Of a stretch of DNA of 64,000 bases, positions 37,181 to 49,336 are shown one piece after another. Position 1 is the stretch's first letter, and every line of letters begins with the position of its first letter. The notes under the pieces are model-generated. The model worked only from the letters and a program-made list of their open reading frames with translations, was not told the DNA's origin and did not search any database. Both the position numbers and the translations under genes were made by a program. Source of the stretch: Psoroptes ovis (taxonomy: Eukaryota > Arthropoda > Arachnida > Sarcoptiformes > Psoroptidae); the NCBI GenBank assembly GCA_002943765.1, contig PQWQ01000003.1:4463501-4527500 (forward strand), read 5' to 3'.

Positions 37181-40100
37181 ATGTCACGGGTAAGTTTTGA
37201 ATTTTTTCGATTTTTTCCGATTTTTTTTCTTAAGAAATTGTCACTTTCGATTGACAATGAATGAATGGGCATATACCATACAATTTTCCGGCAGCAGCAG
37301 CAGCAGCACTAATCAATAATGATCCAAAAAATATTGAATTTACTTTCTTCGATTTTATTCGATTAGGTTGTCCGATAAGTTATTGTCGATTTTTTTTATG
37401 ATTTCATATGATATAATCGGTAGAAACTTTTCGGACAACCCTAGACTATAGATTTGCTTCAATGATTTATCAACAAACAGTTTACGTGGGCTAGCATAAC
37501 AACATATAATCAATAATGATTATAATCGACCTATGAACTTGATTTGCTGCAGCACAATGAATGAATGAACAATGACTGAAATGGCTTCATTTATTTATAA
37601 GTTTATAGATACTATAGTAGTAGACTAATGCATTCTTTTAAGGCAAAAAATATTTGAACGAATTTCAAATTTGATTTTCAATTGTTTTTCTCAATTTTTT
37701 TTTCGTTCATATTTGCCATTTGAAATCCTTTAAAAAAATTGCTTTTCTTAAATCGAAAAGTGCGTAAAATGCTTAGATAATTCAAGAAATAAGCCATTTG
37801 TCTTATGCCAATAAGACTATAGATATTTCTTATCTTACTTTCATTTAATATAATGAATGAATCGAAGATAATCGTATTATTTCTGCAGCTGCTGCTGCTG
37901 CTGCTGCTGCTATGATCATTTTTAAGCATGAATGGGTTAAATAATAATATTAAAAATTGAATAAAATAAATAAAGGGTTTCAAGTTTTAATTCAGAGTTT
38001 TAAAATTGATTTTCGTAGTTTTGAAAGCAATTTTAAACCGTTAAATTACGAAATTCAATTTTAAAACTACGAATCGAAACTTTATCAACCCTAAAAATAA
38101 ATGAATTATTATTTTGATTTTTCCGATAATTATCTTAATATATTTGGTATTTTTAATAAATGTATTCGAAAAATAATCGATTATTTATATATAAATAATC
38201 ATAATCGATTAATGATCAAAATAATAATAATTTTTAAATTTTTCTAAAAATATATTAGATTGTCCGAAAAGTTTTTGCCGATTTTCCAATAGGATTTTCC
38301 AACGATATAACCGGCAAAAACTTTGCGAACAACCTAATATAATTTACCAAATATGGTTCTTCTTAGGGCACCGAAAATCGGATTTCCAGAAAATTTCCAT
38401 TATTTATTCATTTATTTATTTAAAATATTTAAAAATGGAAATTCATTATTTTTTTTTTCTCGGTCAACTCAGCATTATTATTCAAATTTGCCAAGATTTT
38501 TTCGGAAAAATTATTTTTAAATTCATTTTTGACCATTAATTTCCATTGATTTTCTTTTTTGGGGTCCTCAGAGATATTTGAGCGGAACAACGAAAATCCC
38601 TTCGAAATAAAATTTCGCAAAAATTAAAATTTTCTTTGTGTGTGCAAACAAAATACTTGAAAAGCGGATTTTTGAAATGAATGAATGAAGCTAATGAGCG
38701 TGATCGCGCTGATAAGATTTCGACCGAAGCTCATGAAGCTCATTGAAACTATGAAATATCAGATCGAATGGGTCAGAGATAAATCGGTCATCTACAATGC
38801 TACTTTGTGGATGACCGATAATAATCAAAGCTAATAATGATAATGATGATGAATAGTTGCAATCGGCATCTGCAATAATTGAACGAAAATATATGATAAT
38901 CTAATGCGGATGTTTATCACATACACTGGGCTCAAATGGTACTTCATGTGAAATTAGTTTGATTTCAATTTATTTCGATTTGTTTGTCCACACATTAATT
39001 TCGAACGAATCAATCAATTGGGAGAATAGAAACGTGTATGTCATTTAATTTAATTCGAAATTTGTAATCGAATTCAATTTATTATGTGAAATTACGTAAA
39101 AATTTTGTCCGTGTGTTTGTGTGTGACCCCGATATAAAATATCCCCTGATTGTTGTTGTTTTGTTGTTTCGTTTCCCCATGATATTCAACATTCGAATCT
39201 TGTGTGTTAATGATGATGATAATAATACTAATGATTATTATCATTGAGTCAATGATGATGATGATTATTAATCAAAAGTGATCGAAATAAGAAGGTTCAT
39301 TGAATAGGTCTATAGATTATTATACGAACAATGATATGAGATTTGTCTTAGATCAATCAATTTAATTTGAATTGAAGGCATTTCGGAATGATATTAGTTG
39401 TTGTCCGAAAAGTTTTGACCGATTTTCATGAGCAACTCTATTGTGATTAAGCCGAATGAACTTTACGGACACCGTATTATATTATAAAGATATCAAATAA
39501 TTTGAACAAATGATTTCTGGAGTAATTATTCTTATTGATAATTTTGCCTTTGGGCCATTTTTGGCAAAATATATTATAAATGTATTAATCGATTAATCGA
39601 TTTTGATCATTATTATTCGCTGCTTATGTGAGTCCGGATGTAAAATTTGTTGCTGAGAAAGTTTGAATAAATAAATGAATTAATGATTGAATTGAATTGA
39701 ATTGATGTTTGCCAGCGATGTCAATCGCTATAATCACCGTTAATCACACCGTAAATCGTCATTATCAGTGCTCATGCACTGATAGCGAATACACATTCGA
39801 AATAAATTGATTTAATTGTAATTAAGACTATTGAAAATTAAGACTAATGATTTTTCATTTTTTTTTTGAATTTTCCTTAATCCTCTTCCCATCCCATGGC
39901 TATAGAAATTGTATGCATTAATATTATCATTGGTTGCGTTGATCGCCACCAGCCATGCAACATTAACACAATCATCATCGGCGACATCGGTTGCACAACC
40001 TGAATCATCAGCATCCAACGCTTATCCATCGTTACAATCATTATTGGCAGCAAATCCACCACGTGAACAAGTTGTTACATTACCAGCTAGCGCACCATTA

Positions 40101-40568
40101 GCTGCTGCATCAAGCGGTGCACAAGGATATGGTCAAGGATATAACGGCGGTGGTGATCCACAAGAATTAGTTGTACAACATCCAAATCCAAGACGGATTT
40201 TGGTTCGCGTAGTGAAACCAATTATTTTCGAAGAACGTATTGTTATTGTGCCATATCGTCGTGTTACACATGAAGTTCGTCCAGTTATTGAAGAACGACA
40301 TACAGTTATTTATGGTAAAGATGGTAAACAAATCTCAGGTCCAACCGGTTTCGCAAAAGAATTACCAGGTTTAGATAAAGCCGGTACATATGCATCGGCA
40401 AGTGGCCATTTAACACGTACAATTGAAAAACCAGTTTATGCTGATCCAGTTATCCGGAAAATTGGTTTCTCAAAACGATCAGCCGCATGGGATATGACTG
40501 ATTTGAGGCCTAGCACACAACCAGTATCATCACCACCATCAGCAGCTGAATTCGGTAAACGGGCTTAA
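37181..40568 (+). CDS. Secreted PYRxV-motif family protein, member 3
   Basis: Exon 2 (39906-40568) begins after a CTATAG acceptor and reads K-L-Y-A-L-I-L-S-L-V-A-L-I-A-T-S-H-A, a signal-peptide core without an ATG. The upstream ATG-TCA-CGG followed by GTAAGT (37181-37189) supplies M-S-R in phase, as in member 1; product 223 aa. The mature part has an Ala/Ser-rich head, then PIIFEERIVIV and PYRRVTHEVRPVIEER, the best-preserved family motif; the IxFxSxS motif is missing. An AATAAA lies at 40776-40781. The 2.7 kb intron holds three class A/B elements and one second-family element. The exon 1 choice is an inference; exon 2 is secure. Confidence 0.75.
37362..37446 (-). mobile_element. Inverted-repeat element, class A (copy 20), intronic
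   Basis: ATTAGGTTGTCCGATAAG..CTTTTCGGACAACCCTAGA; inner arms diverged (GTCGATT / AATCGGT). In the intron of member 3, about 170 bp after its donor. Confidence 0.87.
37883..37911. repeat. (CTG)n microsatellite
   Basis: About nine CTG units after TTCTGCAG, in the intron of secreted-family member 3. Confidence 0.9.
37973..38094 (-). mobile_element. Second palindromic family, copy 3
   Basis: AAGGGTTTCAAGTTTTAATT..GAAACTTTATCAACCCTAAA; contains AAATTACGAAATTCAATTTT, the reverse complement of the copy 1 interior. Confidence 0.85.
38253..38340 (-). mobile_element. Inverted-repeat element, class A (copy 21), intronic
   Basis: TATTAGATTGTCCGAAAAG..CTTTGCGAACAACCTAATA, in the intron of secreted-family member 3. 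Confidence 0.9.
39392..39480 (+). mobile_element. Inverted-repeat element, class B (copy 22), intronic
   Basis: ATTAGTTGTTGTCCGAAAAG..CTTTACGGACACCGTATTA; consensus core GAGCAACTCTATTGTGATTA. About 430 bp before the acceptor of member 3. Confidence 0.88.
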
Positions 40569-41209
40569 ATCAATCACTATGGAAACATCGGAACCAAAAA
40601 CGTCGGATACAAATGAATCAAATCAATGCGAATCAATCAATCAATCTTCTTGGAATCTTCGATCAATCAAATGAATTCGAATTCGAATTTAACCCTTCTG
40701 TTTTTTTGTGTTTTTAATTATGTTTAATGATCAATTAATTAATTACGTCAATTCAATTTAAATCAATGAAATGCAAATAAAGGCCATCGATTTTTTTTAA
40801 ATTTTTTCTCCTTAAAATATATTTATCCACATTTATTTTATATACACCCATACACACACTGACCATATGCATACATCACACACACACACACACACACATA
40901 CCCAATACATACATTTTTTTTCTTTGCATAAATAAATACATACACAACCCTTTGAATACAACAACATTGATGGCATCATATATTATTAAATAATAATAAT
41001 AATAACACAATATAATCAATGCGATAGCCAATTTTTTTCGTTTGTTTTTTTGTTCTATTAAATATTAAATTTTTTTAAATTTTTAAGACTTTGTCCAGGG
41101 CTTATTTGATTAAATCTCCGAAATAGTTCGAAGCTTTTCAATTTAATAAGAGTCGAATTTGACCAGTTGGACCTTTGACGACGAAATAATGGTGCTGGAG
41201 CCGCATTCA
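40569..41209. other. Intergenic, 3' end of member 3 and 5' flank of the orphan membrane-protein gene
   Basis: Holds the member 3 poly(A) signal (AATAAA, 40776-40781), a (CA)n tract at 40876-40898 and A/T-rich DNA. No TATA box is evident before 41210. Confidence 0.5.
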
Positions 41210-43129
41210 ATGAACAAATTCACGGCGATTTTGATATCGCTGACAGCAGTATTGACTCTATTCAACCATTTAGCGCTATCATTTGATTTACTCGAGAATT
41301 TTTGCCTCAGCAATTCGATTCAAATAAGAAAAATCTTTCGATTAGGTTCATATTTATTACTGCAATTCAATTATAACAATGATATTAATGGCGAATATCG
41401 ATTATATAATTGGAAAAATGGCCATCTATTATCATCCATATGGAATGAACAAAATTTATTCAATATTTCATCATCAACGCCGTCAAATCATTTCAATTTA
41501 AAATATTTATCAACAATTGATTTATGTAAATTGTTTGTTAATGATGCACAAGCGCCATCTATTGATTCGAATAGTAATAATAAACCTTTTGAAAAAAATT
41601 CACAAAATATAATTCGCAGACTTTTAAATGATTTAAAACAGCAGCCACAGCAGCAACCGGTGTCGATTGATCAATTTAAATTATTTGAGTCTTTATTGTC
41701 ATCATCATCAGCGCATCCATCGTATGATACGAAATCCAGCAAATGTATGGATCAATCGATAATCATTGCTACGTTTTGTAGCAATGAGAGAACATTTGAA
41801 AACACTGTTTGTCATGATTCGATCGATGATAATCATAATGATCCTTGTTGGCCTAAAACAATTTTCTACAATTATGTAATCAAAGATAATGATCGATTCG
41901 AATTAACGCCCATACCGTTCCGTTATAATTTAATTATGAATTTATTGCCATTTCGTGGCCTATATCAAATGTCCAATGGCTATAGTTTCATACGAATCAT
42001 TTCCGATTTACGTTGTCAAAATCATCAGGATTATAATCATAATAACAAATATACGGATCTGATTGATTTACATCGTACCGATTTAATCAGTGGATTTAAT
42101 TTGAATCAATTTGATTTCTTGCAAAATAATCATGGACAAATTGAATATTTAGATTCGACTAAAATTTCCGTTGCAGAATTATTAAATTGTTTTGGTAATT
42201 CTTCGGCCATTCATGTTCCATTGGCCATCGAATATGATTTGAATCATCGGCCGAATTCAAAGCTTAAAACGATTGAGAATAACAATGGAAAAACGACGAA
42301 ATTGACTGCAATTAATAATCGAATCAATTCCAATCCATTCAATTTATTCAAATTCGACAAATATCATCAGCGCCATAACATTCTGATCAGTCAACCAGCA
42401 TCACCTTCACCAAAGACAACAGCGAAATTGTTGAATTGGCGAAAAAAACGACAATCACAAACCATAGCCTTTAAAGCCATCAAAACTGTCAAAACTTATC
42501 GTACAACCACTGCGACCAAGGCTACAACAGTGGCTATTCGAGAAAGGCGATGGCAAAGCCTTAAACCAAGACTGATTCTTCGATCAATCAGTGAAGATAT
42601 GCGGACAGAAACAATGACAGAAGCAATGACCACATTCATAGCCACTGATATGATTGAATCGATTGATCAAACATTGTCGTATGCAACAGAACTTCAGCAT
42701 TCGAACAGTTATTTCATTTCAAATACATGGAAATGTATTTTAATTATTTTAATTTTGATTATGTTGGTGTTTGGCTGCTGTTGCAGAGGTAAAGTTGGCA
42801 AAAATCGTGGTAAATTGGTCCCTAATAAATCAATTGACAGTAAGAAGAAAAGAATCAAAGGATTAAGCAGAAAATTCAAATTAAACAATCGAAACTCATC
42901 AACGAAAAAATCAACAATCAATCAACCAACAATCAATAATAATGATATAATTAAAATCAACGTAGCAGACATTGGACAAACGAATTGTTCTGCATTGATT
43001 GATACGAAAATGAATGAACAAATTGAATCAATGATAAGCGAATCATTGTTGATTACGAAAATGTTTCGACAGCAACCATTCGAAGCTATTGCTGAAACGG
43101 TGAAATTGTTTACAACGAAACCCCAATGA
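41210..43129 (+). CDS. Orphan type I membrane protein
   Basis: I do not recognise this gene. From ATG 41210 it encodes 639 aa: MNKFTAILISLTAVLTLFNH is a clear signal peptide ending near ALS/FD. ATG 41189 in the same frame would add seven polar residues before it, so 41210 is preferred. The ectodomain (about 25-500) has scattered cysteines and several N-x-S/T sites. A dibasic run, WRKKRQS near residue 410, resembles a furin site and is followed by a Thr/Arg-rich stretch. A transmembrane segment (CILIILILIMLVF, about 506-522) is followed by GCCCRG, likely palmitoylated, and a basic cytosolic tail of about 115 residues. Single exon; converges on the MADF gene with 240 bp between the stop codons. 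Confidence 0.72.
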   Translation: MNKFTAILISLTAVLTLFNHLALSFDLLENFCLSNSIQIRKIFRLGSYLLLQFNYNNDINGEYRLYNWKNGHLLSSIWNEQNLFNISSSTPSNHFNLKYLSTIDLCKLFVNDAQAPSIDSNSNNKPFEKNSQNIIRRLLNDLKQQPQQQPVSIDQFKLFESLLSSSSAHPSYDTKSSKCMDQSIIIATFCSNERTFENTVCHDSIDDNHNDPCWPKTIFYNYVIKDNDRFELTPIPFRYNLIMNLLPFRGLYQMSNGYSFIRIISDLRCQNHQDYNHNNKYTDLIDLHRTDLISGFNLNQFDFLQNNHGQIEYLDSTKISVAELLNCFGNSSAIHVPLAIEYDLNHRPNSKLKTIENNNGKTTKLTAINNRINSNPFNLFKFDKYHQRHNILISQPASPSPKTTAKLLNWRKKRQSQTIAFKAIKTVKTYRTTTATKATTVAIRERRWQSLKPRLILRSISEDMRTETMTEAMTTFIATDMIESIDQTLSYATELQHSNSYFISNTWKCILIILILIMLVFGCCCRGKVGKNRGKLVPNKSIDSKKKRIKGLSRKFKLNNRNSSTKKSTINQPTINNNDIIKINVADIGQTNCSALIDTKMNEQIESMISESLLITKMFRQQPFEAIAETVKLFTTKPQ

Positions 43130-43369
43130 TTTTTGATTGATTTGAAAATTTTGATTTTAATTCAATTGATTATGAAATATAAAATTATGCAAATTTTGTG
43201 AATGATTTTTAAAAAAAATAAAATATAAATAAATGAAAATGTCGAATATATAAAAAAAATAATAATTTGATGAATTTGTATGTCAAAATTTGAATGAATG
43301 TCGTATATTCATAGAATAATTGGTCAATGTATCGATGATTACTTGTCAATGAATCAATTCAATGAATAA

Positions 43370-44372
43370 TCAACCGATTCGTAAAATTTTCGTCAAATAA
43401 TAAGGCCAAAACATAATGAGTACAGTGAATGCAGCTAAAATCAGCAGGAATATGGTCCATATTTTCATGTCTTCGATCAAATTCGCATTTGTAAATTTAG
43501 ATTGATATTTAGTATTCATCATTGATTCTTCATAATCATCATCTTCGTAGTCGTCTTCATCATCATCTTCTTCTTCATTACTCCATTGATCATAACGACT
43601 AATTGATGGTGTACGAGATTTACGAATAATATCCGTGGATGTTTGATAGGTGTTTGCGGCAGGAATTGTTGTAGAGGCTGTTGTTGTTGTGGTCGATGAT
43701 GAAAAATGTGAAACAAATGGTGATGGACGACGATAAAAATTACGAAGTCTTTCTTGTTGTTTATCGTAGATTTCTTGTAATAATCGCGATACTTCATTCG
43801 ATTTATTATCGTTTGGAATGGATTTTTTCAATGAATCGCTATCGTCTTCATCCTCATCTTCAGCTTCTTGATCATCATCAATTGGCTGTTCACTGGCTTT
43901 TTCATCGTCTTCATCATCAACTTCTTCATCTTCACCTTCATCATCATCCACTTCTTCATCATTATCATTGTCATCACCATCTTCTAGTTCACGTTCATTT
44001 GATTTTGATTTACGTTTTCGCTGTAAAAATTCATCCAAAAATTTCAATTCATCACCATATTGTGTACTTGTTTGTTGTGTTGGTTTTTTCATTTTACGTC
44101 GCAAATAACTATTATATTGTGAACGTAATGCACGCCATTTATATTGACATTTATCAACTGTTTATTTTTTTCAATTAGTTATTGATTAGATTAATATCTA
44201 TGGAAACAAATCAATCATAATTACCTGGTTGTTTCATAATTTTAGACACTTCATTCCATGCACGTTGCCGTTGTCGATAACGATGATATTCAGGTAAAAA
44301 TTCATTATAAAGTACAGGTCTTTGCCGTACCAATTCGATTAATCTATAAACATTGATTGAACTTTCAGTCAT
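43370..44372 (-). CDS. MADF-domain protein with C-terminal transmembrane anchor
   Basis: Two exons (44225-44372, 43370-44157) joined in phase 1 give 311 aa. Residues about 9-95 form a MADF (Myb/SANT-like) DNA-binding domain: LIELVRQRPVLYN, W-N-E-V near its middle and C-x-x-K-W-R-x-L-R after the splice. MADF proteins are usually DNA-binding transcriptional regulators or their adaptors. Then come a Lys/Arg patch (QRKRKSKSNER), long Asp/Glu runs and a Ser/Thr region. The last 32 residues are MKIWTIFLLILAAFTVLIMF-WPYYLTKILRIG, a typical hydrophobic tail anchor. The DNA-binding half predicts a nuclear role and the tail predicts membrane insertion, which is unusual. Paralogue of the next gene upstream. 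Confidence 0.87.
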
Positions 44373-44680
44373 TTTGATGATTTATTCTGAATTATTTGGT
44401 TGAAAATGATTAATTAGGTCATAAAATTATTTGTAAACATTGATTGGAATGTGACAGAAAAAAGGAGCGAAAAAATTTTCCAACCGAAATTGAATGAACT
44501 TGTCATGTATGAATTTACTGCATAACTGAAACATTCACAAAGGTGAAAAAAGGCATATTTATACAGTGTTATCGTTTTATTTTAAAATATATTCGAAATA
44601 TAAATTTTTTTTTGTGTAAAATTATCACAGATATTTGATGGTGAATCAATAAGAAATGATAAACAATGATAGATACTGAT
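44373..44680. other. Spacer between the two MADF genes
   Basis: 308 bp of A/T-rich DNA holding the promoter of the anchored MADF gene and the 3' end of its paralogue. No TATA box or other clear element seen. Confidence 0.5.
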
Positions 44681-46222
44681 TTACAAATTATTATTTAAAT
44701 GTAAATTTTGAGGATTTAGATTGGATAAATTTGGGATTACAGTGCTTCCTGGTGGCGGCGGCGGCGGTGGTGGTACACGTGATGATGCTGCAGCTGCTGC
44801 TGCTGCTGCCGCAGCAACCAATGGCTTCAAACAATTCAATGAAGATGGTGGTGGTGTTTTGACGACATCATGTGAAGAAAATTGTCTTAAGGTTACTTCA
44901 GATAATAGATGCCATATTTTAGTCATTGTTTCGAGGCGATTAGCAAGTGAAAATGATCGTAATTTCATTGCAACATAATCAGCAAAAATATTCATTTCAG
45001 AACCATTAAAATCATTGAAATTTGATGCAGTTTTTGATGATGAAGTCCATTTGGATGAATTATTTATATTATGAGTATTATTATGATGAACATCAAAACA
45101 TATGAGCATTGATTCTGGTGCTTCAATGGTTATACGTTTAATTTTTTCACCATTTGTCGCTGTTGCGGATGATGAGGTAGATGTCTTTGACATTTTATTT
45201 TCATTAATTTTATCGCTTAATTCTTGTTGTTTATTTGTCATTGATTTGAATTTTTTGGTTACAGGCTGATATTCGTTGATATCATCATCAATTATAGCAT
45301 CATTATCATCACATGTTTCAACATCGACAACATGATCAAATATTTTGGTGTCACCATCACCATTTGATGATTTACAATTCATTATTTGATGTTGTTGCAA
45401 TATTTCATATGATGATGATAATGATGATGATGAACCTGCTGATCTTGGACGTTTTCCAATTGTAGATGATTGTGGCTGCGGTTGTTGTTGTTGCATTGAA
45501 AGATTAATGATTGATGAATGATGATGATGTGTTGGTGATGATTGATGTGATGATACAGCTGATGATGATGATGATACTGATAATTCTTGTTGTTCATCAT
45601 TATTCGAATCATAACAATAATCAATAGGATTCGAATGGTCATAGCTGGAGAGATCAATATGATGTTCATCAACATTATTGTTTTTCATTGATACAGCTGC
45701 AGCTGCTGCTGCTGCTGATGTTAATGTCATTAAAAATGAATTATTATCAGTGTTGTTTGATGTAATCATATCATTCATATGATGATGATTTTGATGATTA
45801 TTTTCATTTGATGGCGATGATGATGATGTTGAATAACGATTACGTTTAAGATATTGTTTCAAGAATGCCATTTCATCTGCATGTATCCATTTGGTACGTG
45901 GTTTTTTCATACGTTTTAGCTTATTTAAATATGTATTGAATGCTGTACGTAATGAATTCCATTTGGTTTTACATTCACTAACTGAAATTCGTATAAATAA
46001 ATGAATAAGATAAGATAAGACCCCAGTAAAAATAAAAATAAATCATAGAAAATACATGTATTAATACACAGAAAGCATATATTACTTACCGGAAGCATTC
46101 ATTTCGATTGCAATCTCTGACCATTTACGTTCGGCAATCAATTTATTATTATAATCTTCCAATTCAAAATTATAAAGCATTGGCCGTGCTCTTATCAGTC
46201 GAATTAATTTATGTGTATGCAT
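44681..46222 (-). CDS. MADF-domain protein, soluble paralogue
   Basis: Exons 46090-46222 and 44681-45981 join in phase 1, at the same point of the MADF domain as in the neighbouring gene, giving 477 aa. Residues about 5-90: LIRLIRARPMLYN, RKWSEIAIEM, then VSECKTKWNSLRTAFNTYL. A shared MKKP follows the domain in both paralogues. The rest is low-complexity: Asn/His/Ser runs, Ala runs, a poly-Pro stretch near the C-terminus, and a candidate nuclear-localisation cluster (KKFKSM). No transmembrane segment. Likely a nuclear regulator (family-based inference); the short MADF gene downstream is probably a tandem duplicate. Confidence 0.85.
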
Positions 46223-46591
46223 GATTAATTTCAATTAGTTTTTTCGAATCAAAATTTAGTTGAAATTTCAATCAAATTTCACTCAAATAAAATTCTGAAA
46301 TATATTTTTCGAAATCGAAAAATGAATTAAAATATTCACTTATTCAATTATTAAAAATGTCGACCATTTCGACAGCAATAGTCGAATCGAACGTTTGGCT
46401 ATTTTTTTGAATTTTTAAGATTCGATTTGTTTAAGATTCGATTCAAGATTCACTGAGAAAATTTCTTTGAAAAATTTTCAAATTCTCGACGTGTTCACAA
46501 GACAAACGTCAAATTCAAAATGAAAATGATATTTGATGAAATTGAAATGAACAGAAAAATAAACCTAAAAAACACACAGAAAACATTATTT

Positions 46592-46742
<151 letters not shown>

Positions 46743-47469
46743 CAACATCTTTGATAGTGAATTTTGCCATTTTCTAAATTTTATTTTATTTTTTTCCAAG
46801 CTTCAATTCAATTCTTTTTCGATTCATTCATTCATTTCCATTCATTCATTATATTTCCCAAATGATGATGATTATGATCATCATCATTCTCATCTAATAA
46901 CATCAACAACAACAAATACAAGCAACATCATCGCCATCATCATCATCATCATAATCATCAGCAGTAAATGATTATGATGATGATGATGATGGCGATGATG
47001 TTGATGTTGCAGCATGAAATAATAATAAAATTAATAATAATAATAATAATGACAATAACAGCAATAACAACGAAGGAATAGCTTCGATCATCATCATCAT
47101 CATCATCATTATCATCATCATCAAATGTGTGTGTGTGTGTATGTATTCAACAACATTACAATATATTAATATGAATTGAATGTGAATGAATTGAATGAAC
47201 GAATGAATCCCCACATGGCCATCATTATCATTATCATTAGTTTATTCGTTCGTTATTCGTTATTATTATTATTGCAATCAGTTGATTTAGTTTTTTTTTT
47301 TTTTTTTTTTTTTTTTGCTGATATTTTCAGCTTTGGTTTTTTTTTGTATTTTATATTTCATTTTGCTTTGATACTTGACCAATCATTGCTGCTATATTGC
47401 CATTGCAAAATGTGATTCAATGAATGAATGAATGAATAAAGCAAAAAAACGACCATATTAAACACAATA

Positions 47470-47555
47470 TATTATGGTTGTCCGCATAGTTGTGGCCAAT
47501 TTTCATGAACAACTCTATTGATTAATCGACCATAACTTTTCGGACAACCTAATAT
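47470..47555 (+). mobile_element. Inverted-repeat element, class B (copy 23)
   Basis: ATTATGGTTGTCCGCATAG..CTTTTCGGACAACCTAATA; core shortened (CAACTCTATTGATTAATCGA). Confidence 0.86.
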
Positions 47556-48579
47556 TTTAAGCAACAAAAAAAGCAAATGAGAAATCTCATTATTGTTATT
47601 ATTGTTGTTTGTTGGTCGTGGTACTATAGTAGTGGTGGTGGCAACTATTTGCCCAATAAACTCCAATAATCATCATCAAAATAATAATAATGATAACAAC
47701 ATTATGCCAATGATCGTGGGTTTGGGGTAATCATTATTATAATCATCACCATAATAATAATAATAATGATGATTATTATTATTTTTCATCATCATCACCG
47801 CCATCATAATCATAATCATTTTGTTGATGATAATGATGATGATTATGATGATGATGATGATGATGATGATGATCGACGGCCCTTAATCACCATCATTATT
47901 ATTTACTATTATTATAACCAAATATCTCAGCCATCCATCCATTCGTTCATTCATTCGTTGATTCATTCATTCATTCATTCATTGATTCATCCATCCATCC
48001 ATCTATCTATCTATACATATATATAGAAATATATATATTGATAGCAATAAAAATAATGATTATGATGTTGTTGATAGTAAATGATCATGATGATGATGTC
48101 GATGTCGATGATGATAATAATGATGAAATTTTCGTACAAAAAATTCAAATTTCAATAAATTTCATTTCATAATGTTAATAATGATCGCATGAAATTATTA
48201 TTTGTTATTATTATCATCATTGATGATAAGAAGAATATATGTAAATGTGAAGCTTGATTGAATTATTGTTGTTATTATCCGAAAAAATTCTTCAATTTAT
48301 CCATTTTTCTTAGATTAATCTAATTGAAACCCAAAGCCTTATGTCCTTATGTCATTTTTCTTAGAGAAAAACTCAAACCATAGGTTCGAAGATGTGTCAA
48401 TGTATTAATTTTTTGTGAAGAAGAATATTCAATTCTTCCGAATGCTCTGATCGATTCTGTGGACCATTCTATACCCTTATCCATCATCATCATCATCATC
48501 ATTATACGTGTATTGGTGTATTGATATTGATAATGGTGGTGGTGCTGGTGGTAGGAACGACGATATTCTACGAATAATA

Positions 48580-48665
48580 ATATCAAGTTGTCCGAAAAGT
48601 TTTTGTCGATTATATCGTAGGTGATTATGAGAAAATCGGCAAGAACATATCGGACAATCTAATAT
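48580..48665 (+). mobile_element. Inverted-repeat element, class A (copy 24)
   Basis: TATCAAGTTGTCCGAAAAG..CATATCGGACAATCTAATA, core like copy 10 (GTAGGTGATTATGAGAAAAT). Confidence 0.9.
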
Positions 48666-49249
48666 TTTGCTTTGCCAACAAAACATAATTATAATAATAA
48701 TAATAATAGCAGCAATAATCATCATTATTATCATTATCATTATTAATCATCCAATGATGATGATGATCATCATAATAATGATGATGATGATGATTTGTTT
48801 CAGCAAAAAAACGATCAACTTGATGATGATAATCATCATTTTTTTCTTTATATTCTTACTGATATAGCAATATACATATGATGATAATGATAATGATGAT
48901 AATCTTAGTTCGTAGTTATCTATCTATCCTTACATTTAAATTTTAAAGTTTTTCGAAATGAATATTTTTCAAAATATTCAACCTTGGAAATTCATTGGAT
49001 GATGATAACGACGATTACCATTACGATTATGATTATTATCATTGAAAAATGACTGAATGTCACATGTTTTCATTTGCTTATTTTTGAGATGCAAATTCAA
49101 GTATTCTTTTAGTAGTCGATACTGATGTTTTGCGATGACAGCTTGCTTGCTTGCAAATTTTTGAATTATTTGCATTTATTTATTTACACACATTATGTGT
49201 GTGTGTGTATTTCCAATAATGACCATTAATTTGAATCTTTGTAAAAAAT

Positions 49250-49336
49250 ATAATAGGGTGTCCGAAATGTTTTTGCCGATTTTTTAATGATTTTCAACGA
49301 TATAATCGTTAAAAACTTTACGGACAACCTAATATT
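49250..49336 (-). mobile_element. Inverted-repeat element, class A (copy 25)
   Basis: TAATAGGGTGTCCGAAATG..CTTTACGGACAACCTAATA. Confidence 0.89.

Noticed and set aside
47472..47666. Short frame containing a GCPKSYGR-type peptide, repeated in other short frames (e.g. 35695-35934, 36469-36750)
   Set aside because: The shared peptide comes from translating the TTGTCC hairpin elements, not from a protein family.
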